A stretch of 64,000 bases of DNA, from assembly GCA_949358305.1 (NCBI GenBank), contig OX442315.1, positions 9,140,427 to 9,204,426 on the forward strand, given 5' to 3'. Origin of the DNA: Strigamia acuminata (taxonomy: Eukaryota > Arthropoda > Chilopoda > Geophilomorpha > Linotaeniidae). Below, one piece after another: positions 32,810-42,317 of the stretch. A program made the translations under genes and the position numbers. The notes beneath the pieces are model-generated. The model did not search any database. It saw only the letters and a program-made list of their open reading frames with translations, and was not told the origin of the DNA. How positions within the stretch are numbered: position 1 is the stretch's first letter; each line of letters begins with the position of its first letter.

Positions 32810-33317
32810 CAGTGTTGTATCACGTTCAGTAAATTGTGAACGGCGTTCACGTTCAGTAAATTGTGAACGGCGTTCACTTTCAGTAAATTGTGAACGGCGT
32901 TCACGTTCAGTAAATTGTGAACGGCGTTCACGTTCAGTAAATTGTGAACGGCGTTCACGTTCACGTTCACTATCAATTCTACTAAAATGAACTAAGTTGA
33001 AGTCCATGAACTTGAACTGAAATTCACGTTCATTTTTCTCAATATTTTTTAAAAACATTTGATATTTCTGAAGTCCTTGAAGTACAATAAAACAATAGCA
33101 TATGTCATAAATAATTCAGCATCTGAAAAACTGCTGAAATATTTATGTGCCATTGTGTCAATATTGCATTGTACTATGATAGTAGTTGCGAAACACATCT
33201 GAAAAAACACCTTTATTTTTCCAATTCAATTTCCTTTGTGACGTCTATATATTTAATTAATAACGACCTCTAAATTGAAACAGTTGCTGATTGAATTGCT
33301 CATCAGTCACCCCTCAA
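32810..33317 (+). promoter_or_regulatory. Upstream region and leader exon of copy F
   Basis: CAGTGTTGTATCACGTTCAG opens the block, followed by an expanded 27-bp array. The TATA box is the clearest in the family (TATATATTTAATTA, about 33246-33259). The leader segment ends CACCCCTCAA|GTAAGC at 33317/33318. The acceptor is TTTTTATTTCAG at 33620. Confidence 0.55.
32821..32955. repeat. 27-bp minisatellite, five units
   Basis: Five tandem copies of CACGTTCAGTAAATTGTGAA plus CGGCGTT, with one CACTTT variant. In copies B, C, D and G, and in the orphan promoter at 17.9 kb, this motif is single. The unit holds the inverted pair TGAAC/GTTCA. Confidence 0.95.
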
Positions 33318-33639
33318 GTAAGCAAACTAACTAGTCAGCAATACAGATCATTTTAAATTATAATTTAAGAAATAATTATTGTATAAACATATTTTTATAT
33401 CAATTAAGGAATTTTTTATAAAAATCATTCCATTTTTTATAATAATCAATGCTCTTAACAAAACAATTATAACACATTTTAGAACAATTGTGAAACTTTT
33501 TAGAAAAAAAATCTATATATATCAATTAATGGCATTTTAAGCTGCAATTATTAACTTTCTTTGATAATGACAACAAAACAAAAACACGATTGCAATTTTA
33601 ACGTTTCATTTTTATTTCAGAAATATAGAATTATCAAAA

Positions 33640-34773
33640 ATGGCCCTGCTTGGTCTCTTTGTGATTCTTCTCACGTGTGTCATGTCAATTTTTGCTTGTC
33701 CAGTTGACTTAACACCCTTTTCTAATTGGACACTAGACGTAAAAGAAGCTGAGGGTCATTGCAACATACTGGAAGCCTTGCAAGCTAAAACTAACAATTC
33801 CAAAGTAAATAAATAAAAATGCACAAATGCCAAAAATCAACATAAAAAATTAATTGATTTCCCTCCTTTATTTCCACTGGCAAGTACGAAGGCAGATGGT
33901 ACGGAGCTTACATAGGACTCACCAAAGAACAAACAAAGAACGTATCATGTTTTATTTGGGACAGTTTCTTCGATGAGATTGGTCAATTTCATAACTTTGT
34001 AAGCCTGATGGAGAATGGGTAACCACAGTATACAGTATTTTATACCTTTACGTTTTATTTTTTTCAATATTATCTTCTTAAGCCTACTCTTAGGCCTGTT
34101 TGCATGTCTTGTGGCTTTGATATAAACCAACTTATTAAATATATTGTATTTTTAAATTTATTTTCAGGGATTTTAAGGTTTTAAATGCTTTGGGAACGCC
34201 TTTGCTTGAAGAGAACAGAGTATACGGATATTATTTTGATGCATTTAACGTAAAAAGTTTCTGTAAGTAAGAAGATGGATTTGGAGTTATATCGGTGTCA
34301 TTCATTAAACACTATTTTAACAGTGGTAAACACCTATTACTACGTCGACGACGAGATGATTATTTGGTATCAAGAGGAATGCTTCTGGAACAAAAATATA
34401 AAGCTTCGTAAATATATAGATACTACGCGTGGCAATTCCATTATTTGAGGATGATTTCTATTGAATATTGTGTATTTCCTTTACAGAGTTGATGACAATT
34501 GGTTTCCGCAATCTTGAGGATGTTAAGAAAAACGAAGCTAAAATCGAACTTATTTACAAGACGATGGAAGCTAAGGGTGCGCACCCTGAAAAAAACTGGA
34601 TTTCCCATGAGAAGTGTACTTACCCTGCAAAAATGCAAGATCCGTTTAAGGATAAAAAAGCCGCCAAACTTGCCAAAGAAAAAGAGAAAGAGAAAGAAAA
34701 ATGCAAAAAGGAAAAATTTACCTGGGAAAAACACGATAAAAAAGAAAAGTTAAATAAGGGGTTTCAAAAATGA
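33640..34773 (+). CDS. Lipocalin copy F, secreted, extended tail
   Basis: Exons: 33640-33804, 33885-34018, 34168-34262, 34324-34407, 34487-34773; about 255 residues. The signal peptide is MALLGLFVILLTCVMSIFA; sequons NWT and NNS. Exon 2 has YEGRWYGAYIGLTKEQTKNV; exon 3 GDFKVLNALGTPLLEENRVY; exon 4 VNTYYYVDDEMIIWYQEE; exon 5 MTIGFRNLEDVKKNEAKIE, KCTYP. The tail differs from all other copies: after KCKKEKF it adds TWEKHDKKEKLNKGFQK before TGA, an in-frame change that uses sequence noncoding elsewhere. Introns are free of insertions, making this the most compact copy. An AATAAA at about 34808 lies shortly after the stop. Confidence 0.87.
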
Positions 34774-35064
34774 TATGCTGAAGCCTGAGGCAATCTCAAT
34801 TGTATATTAATAAAGTTACTATCACCACTTCAAAATATTTGTTATTTTTAATTACTCTGGTTTAGCATGTGCCCAACCATCCTGCAGTGTCTTGGGGATG
34901 AAAACTGCCTACCCAGGCATTAGCAATTAGCTCAGTTTGGTGCAACAAAGGATTTTGTTACACCAAAACGGTTAATTAGCTGTTCACCCCAGCCAATTTG
35001 GGGTGAAATGTGCTTGGGGAGTTTTCACCCCCCCCCCCAGTCACATGACCTTTACAGCTGTTTA
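34774..35064. other. 3' flank of copy F with imperfect inverted repeat
   Basis: Poly(A) signal at about 34808. Then a region shared loosely with the flank of copy E (GTGTCTTGGGG, CACCCCA), and a pair of inverted segments (GCAATTAGCTCAGTTTGGTG / CACCAAAACGGTTAATTAGC). A run of about 13 C residues is at 35027-35039. No gene. Confidence 0.45.
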
Positions 35065-35626
35065 AAACAGCTGCAGCAATAAACCCAATGGGTTAACGAT
35101 GCTGTTAATTTGTGACTTTAGCCAATTTATGATGCTTTATATCATAAATCATCGAAAGTTGCATTTTTCTTAAGAAATAATAAAAAAAAAGTGAATTGAC
35201 CTAGAACGGCCGAAATCGGTCAAAATCACCGGTTGAAATTACCTGAGCAATACATGCACCAAACTGCACTAAACGGGCACCAAACGTGCACAATACATGC
35301 ACAATACGTGCATACAACGTTTTGGCATCAAACTGATTCAGTAACACGCGAAACATGCGAAGGAAACAAAAATTGATGGTTTTTATAAAATCTGATAAAA
35401 TTAAAAACGGAAATTTAATTTTATCAGGTTTTATAATAACCATCAATTTTTGTTTTGGTATTTTCTTCGCATATTTCGCGTGTTACTGAATCAATTTGAT
35501 GCCAAAACGTTGTATGCACGTATTGTGCACGTATTGTGAAAGTATTTTGCCCATTTGGTGCACGTATTGTTCACGCTATATGGTTTTGGCCATTCTAGGT
35601 AGGCGGAAATTCCGGCCGTTCTAGTG
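35065..35626 (-). mobile_element. CACTAGAA-family TTAA element, truncated at one end
   Basis: An inverted copy of 21768-22400: shared blocks include CATCAATTTTTGTTTTG, GATGCCAAAACGTTGTATGC and CGGCCGTTCTAGTG, then TTAA (35627-35630). The opposite terminus is missing; similarity starts at CAGCTGTTTAAAACAGCTGC. Its TTAA is shared with the next element. Confidence 0.75.
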
Positions 35627-35630
35627 TTAA

Positions 35631-36062
35631 CCCTTCCAACCCTGAGATGGGTCATTTTGTGACCCCGTTTTAAAAAAATCATTTTTTTTATAACAAATAA
35701 ATTTTTTTTTTATCTGATTTCTGCTGACTATTCCTTTGAAACATCACTAGACACTATACCACAGTTGAAATTTTTTTAATTTTTTAAGTTTTTCTGTAAT
35801 TTGAACTCAAAGTTTAACTGGGTCAAAAAAGACCCATCTTAGGAGTCCAAAGGTCAAAAATTATGATCATCAGCAGGCTCCGCTAATGTCAATCATGTCC
35901 ACCACGTCCATATGGCGTTCACTACATGAATAGACAATCTAACCCCATTGGCTAGATGTTCGGAATTCCCTAAAACCCGGATTTTGCGCATGCGCAGAAT
36001 CTGGGTCATATAATGCCCATCTTAGGGAGAGATGGGAAACAAATTCTTTCGGGTTGGAAGGG
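35631..36062. mobile_element. Third TTAA-target family (CCCTTCCAACCC)
   Basis: Inverted ends CCCTTCCAACCC and GGGTTGGAAGGG are bounded by TTAA (35627-35630 and 36063-36066). Subterminal near-repeats GAGATGGGTCATTTTGTGAC and GGGTCAAAAAAGACCCATCT are seen. 432 bp; no coding capacity. Confidence 0.8.
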
Positions 36063-36265
36063 TTAAAGAAGTTTTAAAAAACATTATTTATCGATTGATT
36101 GATTTTGTATTTTTATTACCATACTTTAACATATTTCCTCCATATATTTATAATTCCTTTATTTTTCATCAATTTTTCCCCATCTATGTTTTCCTTTTAT
36201 TGCTAGTGGGCGTTGCAATTTTGTAAACACTCATGGATGCGTGTTGAAATTGACAGTGTTGTATT

Positions 36266-36577
36266 GGATGTAATACATTTTAGCGATTTCATTTTAGCGA
36301 TTTCATTTTAGCGACACACCATTTTAGCGAACGTGTCAATTTAGCGACACAAAACGACACTAATACTTAGGTTTAATTCCTAGGAAGGGCTAACAAGGGG
36401 GGGGGGGCTGCGCCCCCCCTGGACCCCCCGCGAACCTAACCTTGCTGGTTTTTTTATGCAAACCACTTTTTTGAGTCGGCTTGTCGCGGTATATCGTGTC
36501 GCTAAAACGTGATCGCTAAAATGGGACTTTTTTGGTAAAAATCGCTAAAATGAGCGTCGCTAAAATGACTATAACCG
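36266..36577. mobile_element. TTTAGCGA element with 8-bp target duplication
   Basis: Flanked by GTTGTATT at 36258-36265 and 36578-36585. Paralogues show the empty site (GTGTTGTATTACATTCAG in copy C). The ends are about 21-bp inverted repeats (GGATGTAATACATTTTAGCG against CGGTTATAGTCATTTTAGCG). TTTTAGCGA repeats directly near the left end and inverted near the right. The centre has a G-run/C-run hairpin (36398-36428). Confidence 0.8.
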
Positions 36578-36585
36578 GTTGTATT

Positions 36586-36974
36586 ACCTTCAGTAAATTG
36601 TGAACGGCATTCACGTTCACGTTCACTACCAATTCCACAAAAGAGAACTAAGTTGAAGTTCATGAACTTGAAGTGAAAGTTCACGTTCATTTTTCATAAT
36701 GTTTTTTAAAAGCATTTGATATTTCTGACGTCCTTGAAGTACAATACAACAATAGCACATGTCATGCAAACAATTCAACATCTGAAGAACAACTGCTGAA
36801 ATATTTATGTGCCATTGTGTCAGTATTGCATTGTACTAGTAGTTACAAAACACATCTGAAAAAACATGTTTACTTTTACAATTCAATTTCCCTAGTGACT
36901 TCGATATATTTAAATACTTGCGACCTCTTAATTGAAGCAGTTGCTGATTGAATTGCTCCTCAGTCACCCATCAA
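36586..36974 (+). promoter_or_regulatory. Upstream region and leader exon of copy G
   Basis: The conserved block is split by the 36266-36577 insertion: its left end, CAGTGTTGTATT, is at 36254. A TATA-like TATATTTAAATA lies at 36905-36916. The leader segment TTGAAGCAGTTGCTGATTGA ends CACCCATCAA|GTAAGC at 36974/36975. The acceptor TTTTAATTACAG precedes the ATG. Confidence 0.55.
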
Positions 36975-37218
36975 GTAAGCAAACTAACTAATCAGCAATA
37001 CAAATAAATTTAAATTATAATTTAAGAAATAATTATCGTATAAATATATTTTTATAATAATTAAGGGACTATTTATAAACATCATTTCACGTTTTAGAAT
37101 AATCAATGCACTTAATGATACAAATATGACACATTTGAAGAACAATTGTTGAGCTTTTTAGAAAAATATCTATACATGATTATTTCATTTTAATTACAGA
37201 AATTTAGAATTATCAACA

Positions 37219-38954
37219 ATGGCCCCACTTGGTCTCTTTGTGATTCTTCTGACGTGTGTCATGTCAATTTGTGCTTGTCCAGTTGACTTAACACCGTTTT
37301 CTAATTTCACAATGGAAAAAAGAGAAACTGAGGGTCATTGCAACCTAATTGAAGCCATCAAGGTTTCAAGTAACAATTCCAAAGTAAATAAATAGAAATA
37401 CACAAATGCCTAAAATCACTATGAAAAATTAATTGATTTTTCTACTTTATTTCCATTGGCAAGTATGAAGGTAGATGGTACGGAGCTTACTCAGGAGTCA
37501 CCAAAGAACAAATGAAGGGGATATCATGTGTTGTTTGGGACACATTCTTCGATGAGATTGGTCAATTTCATAACTTTGTAAGCCTAAAGGAGAAGGGGTA
37601 ACCACAGTATTCAGTATTTTATACCTTTACATGTCATTTTTTTCAATATAATGTTGTAAAGCCTACTCTTAGGCCTTTGTGCACGTCTTGTAGTGTTGTT
37701 TCAAGTTATATCTGTATTTTTGTACATTGCAACCACTTTTTAACCCTCAGATGGACAATCTCCAAAGAAGACACTTTGGTGCTCACAATGTACCTATTTG
37801 GGGACAAAATAATTAAATCCGGAAGGCCGGTAGCCAAAGCGCTGTTAGGGTAGTGTGACAAATTGTCGCATTTGGCGCTACTGTTGTTGAGCCAAAAAAA
37901 TTAATTTTAAGCCAAGAAAATTAATTTTAAATGAAAAAGTTTTATTTATCCTAAAAAAAATTAATTTTTAATAGTAAATTTTAGCCAGAAATGGAACCGT
38001 ATAATCACTGGTGTTGGACTACTAGCGCCATACGGTGTCTGCTGATAAAAATTGAAAGCACTAAGTAGAAGCGCTTTTATATGATTGGGAGAAGCCAACT
38101 TAAATTTAAGCTGGAATTTCTAAGGGGTAGAATTTTCAAAGGTGAATAAATAAATAAATAATGTACAGAACACTCCAAATTTTTTTTGATACAAACATTA
38201 TTGTTGTGTGAACAAAGTCAGAAATTTTCAGATAAATATAATAAACCAAAAAAAAGTTTTCCTATTCAAGAGGAGTGTTGTTCCCAAATAGGTATAGGGT
38301 TGTCCATCAGGGGGTTACATGTATTATATTAAATATATTATATTTTTAAATTTATTTTCAGAGATTTTAAAGTTATAAATAATCTAGGAACGCCTTTGCT
38401 TGAAGAGAAGAGAATATACCGATATTATAATGACGCATTTAACACAAAAAGTTTCTGTACGTAAAGATGGATTTGGAGTTATTATCGGTGTCATTCATTA
38501 AATATTATTACACATTATTTTATCAGTGGTAACCACCTATTACTACATCGATGACGAAATGGTTATTTGGTATGAAGAGGAATGCTTCTGGAACAAAAAC
38601 ATAAAGCACCGTAAATATACTGCATGTGGCAATCACATTGTTGAAGTTTATTGCCACGATAAACTGAAGCGTACATTTGAGGATAATTCCAATTTAAAAT
38701 TATTTATTTCCTTTACAGAGTTGTTGTCAGTTGGTTTTCGCAATATTGAGGATGTTAAGAAAAATGAAGCTAAACTGGATCTCATTTACAAGACGTTGGA
38801 AACTAAGGGTGCACACCCTGAAAGAAACTGGATTTCCCATGAAAAGTGTGTTTACCCTGCAATGACGCAAGATCCGTTTAAGGATAAAAAAGCCGCCAAA
38901 CTTGCCAAAGAGAAAGAGAAAGAAAAAGAGAAATGTAATAAGATAAAACAATAA
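37219..38954 (+). CDS. Lipocalin copy G, secreted, long exon 4 form
   Basis: Exons: 37219-37383, 37464-37597, 38362-38456, 38527-38670 (long) or to 38610 (short), 38719-38954. The signal peptide is MAPLGLFVILLTCVMSICA. Exon 2 has YEGRWYGAYSGVTKEQMKGI and ends KEKG; exon 3 GDFKVINNLGTPLLEEKR. Exon 4 stays open past the GTAAAT donor, adding RKYTACGNHIVEVYCHDKLK with two extra cysteines, to a phase-compatible GTACAT donor. Exon 5 has SVGFRNIEDVKKNEAKLDL, KCVYP and a tail ending KCNKIKQ. Length is about 258 residues for the long form. The exon 3 donor is GTACGT. Intron 2 holds a transposon. G probably keeps the ancestral structure. Confidence 0.83.
37744..38314. mobile_element. Inverted-end element in intron 2 of copy G
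   Basis: TTAA then CCCTCAGATGGACAATC at the left; GGTTGTCCATCAGGGGG then TTAC at the right. The ends are inverted over about 16 bp. One flank is TTAA and the other differs by one base, so a decayed TTAA-type insertion is likely. Inner CACTTTGGTG/CACAATGTACC and two AAATTAATTTTAA blocks carry no coding sequence. Confidence 0.6.
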
Positions 38955-39305
38955 ATGTAATGTGTTATGAATGCACATTGTGATGATCTCGATTGTTTAA
39001 TGAATAAAATATTATCAGCACGTAAGGTAGCGCCATCTCCTGGGATTCCAGAGATTACTGAGAATGAATGTTGCGCATATTACGGATCCCGATTTTAATA
39101 CTTAGACTTTATTGCTTCTAGCAATTCGATTTGTATTTGGAAACGATTAGTACGACTTAAAAAGTTGGATGTTACCGGATTGAAACTGATTCTTCGAGAT
39201 TGGAAAAAGAAGCACGCGTATGCAAAAAAGTTACATTGAACAGTGAGTTTTTATTTAAAACAGGATATGCAAATCTATCAATCGTGCCCCCTTTATACAT
39301 AAGAA

Positions 39306-39894
39306 CAGTGTTGTATCTCGTTCACCAAATCGCGAACTAGTTCTAGTTCGCGTTCATCACTGTGTGAGCTTACTGAACTAGTTCTAGTTCCCGTTCACTA
39401 AAAAATTTTCAAACTGAACTAAGATCTAGTTCGCGAACTTTTATCAATAGTTCAGTTCACTTTTCAAAATTTTTTTTTGGAATTGAAATTTTTTTTTTCA
39501 CAAGTTTAAATTTGAATAAGAGTTTTATTTAATGTAAAAAAAAGGAAAACACTTACATAATTAAATTAACTGGAAAAAACGATTACGAATGATTACGATG
39601 AATGAATTGTTGGAAATAAAAATCATGCGACCGCCAAAACAATCAAACACGAAACACGTTGTCAGGGTTAAAGATCAAAACTAGCTTTATTAAGTCAAAA
39701 TACAATCCTTAAGTAGTAAAATCATCTTCCGTGATTGGCTATCGGAAAAAACGTCTAGTGAACGCAAACTCCGTTCTAGTTTGCTTCAAAAAACAAACTT
39801 TGTTCGTTTTTGCCGTTTTTTCGAAAAAGTGAAGTAATTCGCGTTCGTAGTTCGCGAACTAACAAACTAATAGTTCTCGTTCGATACAACACTG
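39306..39894. mobile_element. 589-bp hAT-like element, TSD CATAAGAA
   Basis: Ends CAGTGTTGTATCTCGTTCAC and CGTTCGATACAACACTG are inverted. A perfect 8-bp duplication CATAAGAA lies at 39298-39305 and 39895-39902. Subterminal GAACTAGTTC and TTCGCGAAC palindromes recur. Its left end resembles the CAGTGTTGTATCACGTTCA block upstream of the lipocalin genes. Confidence 0.85.
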
Positions 39895-39987
39895 CATAAG
39901 AATAGAATAACCCATTTACGTAGTGGGTCACCGAAGTGACCCTCTGGTGGCCAAACATGGCGTCACCTCCAATTCATACATTTAAAA

Positions 39988-40373
39988 TAGACTTTGACCG
40001 ATACCGGTATCGGTATCGGCTATCGGCCGATATTTCGGTATTCACCGATATCGGATCCGATATTTTTTGGCTTGGCCGATACCGATATTGCTACGTTTCT
40101 AAAACGTATTGTTTAAGACTAAAATGATACGTTTTAGAAACGCTTTTGAAGCAGTATACATTATATACTGCTTCAAAAACGTTTCTTAAACATAAAATAA
40201 ATTAATAAAAGCAATTTTAATTTACTTTTTTTTATTTTGGGTGGTGGGGGGGGGGGGGGGGGTGTCGGACATTTTAATTTTAATAGCGGCGCAGGTATCG
40301 GTATCGGCCGATATTCGGTTGCCGATTATCGGTATCGGCGATACTGCAAAATATCGATATCGGTCAAAGTCCA
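39988..40373. mobile_element. 386-bp hAT-like element rich in TATCGG, TSD ATTTAAAA
   Basis: Ends TAGACTTTGACCGATACCGG and GATATCGGTCAAAGTCCA are inverted. The 8-bp duplication ATTTAAAA lies at 39980-39987 and 40374-40381, with an empty site at 9.62 kb. Subterminal GGTATCGG/CCGATA motifs are dense. A long uninterrupted G run lies at about 40245-40262. Confidence 0.85.
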
Positions 40374-40394
40374 ATTTAAAACGGTTTTTACAGA

Positions 40395-40838
40395 CTTATA
40401 CCTAGGACGATTTACTACAGGACTTCACATCTAGCACAATTTAATTGTTAGACCGTAAAGCGATTCTGTCTTGTGACTGTAGCACCATTCAGCAGAAACG
40501 GCACAAAATGACGTCATTTTGCGGACAAATGGCGGACAACTGACACGCATTTGCATTTTTAGAGGACATTTATATTTTATGTTTCAGATAAAAATAATAT
40601 ATGAAAATTGTTTTTTCCATTTTTAGGTATTACTTTTAAATCAAACGTTAAATAAAATTGAACTATGTTATAACATCTTCAAAAAATGTAAATGTGGGAT
40701 GTCAATTGTCCGCTATTTGCCTGCATAAAGTTTTAACAATGCATCGACAGATTGCTCCTTCTTCGCATTTGTACGGTACAATTTAGATTACAAAAAAATG
40801 GCGGATGTGAAGTCCTGTATTAAATCTTCCTAGCTTAT
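40395..40838. mobile_element. MITE with CTAGGA...GGACTTCACATC ends
   Basis: Inverted ends of about 33 bp: CCTAGGACGATTTACTACAG GACTTCACATC at the left; GATGTGAAGTCCTGTATTAA ATCTTCCTAG at the right. One end of the same family appears at about 916-952. About 444 bp, no coding capacity. Confidence 0.7.
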
Positions 40839-41194
40839 ATTATTGCCATTAAGTTCTGTTTGGAATTTTAAATTTTGTTTAAAACTTTTTTTAACAGTTC
40901 TCCGTGCAACGAGAAAACTCGTGCAAATCGGCTATTGTTGGCAGCCATCTTGGATTTCCGTTAAATCGATTGTAAAATCTCCAAAAAAATACCCGTATTT
41001 CCAGATCAAGTTCCAGATCATCTTCCCAGATCAAGTTTGGCAAATAAACGATTGCAATTAGAAACCAAACATTTTATCTAAAAATTCATTTGAAACGAAA
41101 ATTTAAACGAGAAGTTATTGAATGCGCCTACTGTAATTGAAAAAAAAAATATACCGATAGTTTATTTAAATAAAGTTGTAAATAACCGTTTTCT
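40839..41194. other. Intergenic; poly(A) signal for the ATPase gene
   Basis: No gene is seen at 40839-41160. On the minus strand AATAAA (complement of 41161-41166) lies about 30 nt past the ATPase-like stop codon and is the likely poly(A) signal. Confidence 0.5.
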
Positions 41195-41923
41195 TTAAAC
41201 AGAGTCTGTAAAACCCTCATCTTTTGGAAAAAATTGATCAGCCGTAGTGACCACTATCGAATGCACACAAGGAAGCTTCTGCAAATCCGTAAACAAACTG
41301 ACAAAACTCTCACCATCGGCATTCTCCATTGGAAATTGTTTCTTAGCATAAAACGGCTGCTCAAAATTGTCGATTAAAAAAATAACTTGACCCCCGAATT
41401 GGCAATACAGACGGAAGCACAAATTCGACAAATCTTCCAACTCGTTGCAGAAATCAAGCCGCGACGAATCACCGACACAAACGCTACCGTAAACACTCGC
41501 GTAATTATCGCAGAAATCAAACTCGATAATCAAATCCTTAATCTTCTCAATAAAGAGCTGGTAATAATTCTTGCACGCTTCTGGGAACGAAAAATAAACG
41601 GGAATCAACGTCCCAAACATATTTCTCACCGATGTGCAATTAACATCGTTTATAGAAAAGTTGCGCGCACGTCCACGACCGAACACGGCGTTCACGAACT
41701 CTCTGCCTTCTTTTCCGAACGAAGGATCCTTCTCATTCAAACACATTCCGTAGAAGCAACCAACCGTTGCCAACAATGTGGTTTTTCCCAGCCCCTTTGG
41801 CAGACGAACCATGTAATTTCCCGTATCTTCAAACTGTTCCAACACTTCGGTTCTGTCGATGTAAACGCCACACTGCACGTCCTCGATGAAGTTCTGACGA
41901 ATATTTTCCCAATTTTCGGCCAT
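41195..41923 (-). CDS. AAA-ATPase-like protein, single exon
   Basis: 242 residues without introns. The N-terminus follows the AAA-ATPase-like family (PF09820 type): a VYIDRTEVLEQF stretch, then the P-loop-like LPKGLGKTTLL (about 39-49), corresponding to the family's PRRFGKS. A Walker B-like strand QVIFLIDNFEQPF (about 190) takes the place of LIDEYD. A sensor-like HSIVVTTADQF is near the end. Family members usually continue for 200 or more residues into a PD-(D/E)XK nuclease; here a stop and AATAAA follow at once, so it is a short form. On the minus strand, TTTCTATTTCAG about 55 nt upstream of the ATG may be an acceptor for a leader exon. The family's patchy distribution suggests horizontal origin. 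Function in animals is unknown; ATP binding is inferred. Confidence 0.72.
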   Translation of the reverse strand: MAENWENIRQNFIEDVQCGVYIDRTEVLEQFEDTGNYMVRLPKGLGKTTLLATVGCFYGMCLNEKDPSFGKEGREFVNAVFGRGRARNFSINDVNCTSVRNMFGTLIPVYFSFPEACKNYYQLFIEKIKDLIIEFDFCDNYASVYGSVCVGDSSRLDFCNELEDLSNLCFRLYCQFGGQVIFLIDNFEQPFYAKKQFPMENADGESFVSLFTDLQKLPCVHSIVVTTADQFFPKDEGFTDSV

Positions 41924-42317
41924 TTGTCTCGAATTGTTTGCTTTCTAAATGTCGCCCAAAGAACTTTGCTGAAATAGAAAGAAAGAGTCCTTTAAATAGA
42001 AAAGAGAAACACTCGTAACGTTGCGGACACGTGCAGATGAAGTTTTAAACGCGCTTGAAACGATTTGAATAAGTGTCTCTATTCATTGATTTAGCACAGG
42101 TGGCGCTCCGCAATGACAGCGTCACGGAATAAAGTTGGTCTCGGAAAAAAAAATATTTAGATATTTTCCCAAATTGGGTCAATATTGAACCAGGAATAAT
42201 GCCGTTTTGTATTCGTTCTCGCGGTCGTTTTCCGCTTAGAATTTTGTATATACGGCAAGCTTCGCATTTGTTCATTATATTTTCCTTGAAAAAATATTTT
42301 CAAAAATAAAAAATATG
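41924..42317. other. Upstream flank of the ATPase-like gene
   Basis: Contains the putative leader-intron acceptor near 41975. A 76-residue open frame on the minus strand (42045-42275) has no recognisable features. No clear TATA box. Confidence 0.35.

Larger units (their letters stand above)
39085..40394 (+). repeat. Second copy of the 9335-9645 repeat, hosting two hAT-like elements
   Basis: Outside the insertions it aligns with 9.34-9.65 kb: AGCAATTCGATTTGTATTTGG, ACAGGATATGC, CCCCCTTTATACATAAGAA, GAAGTGACC...CCAAACATGGCG, CATTTAAAA and ACGGTTTTTACAG. The 9.6 kb copy gives the empty sites for both insertions. Class unknown. Confidence 0.65.

Noticed and set aside
32725-33058. Repetitive minus-strand frames (NVNAVHNLL and SQFTERERR repeats)
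   Set aside because: They are translations of the five-unit 27-bp array and its flank; neither is conserved in the other lipocalin copies.
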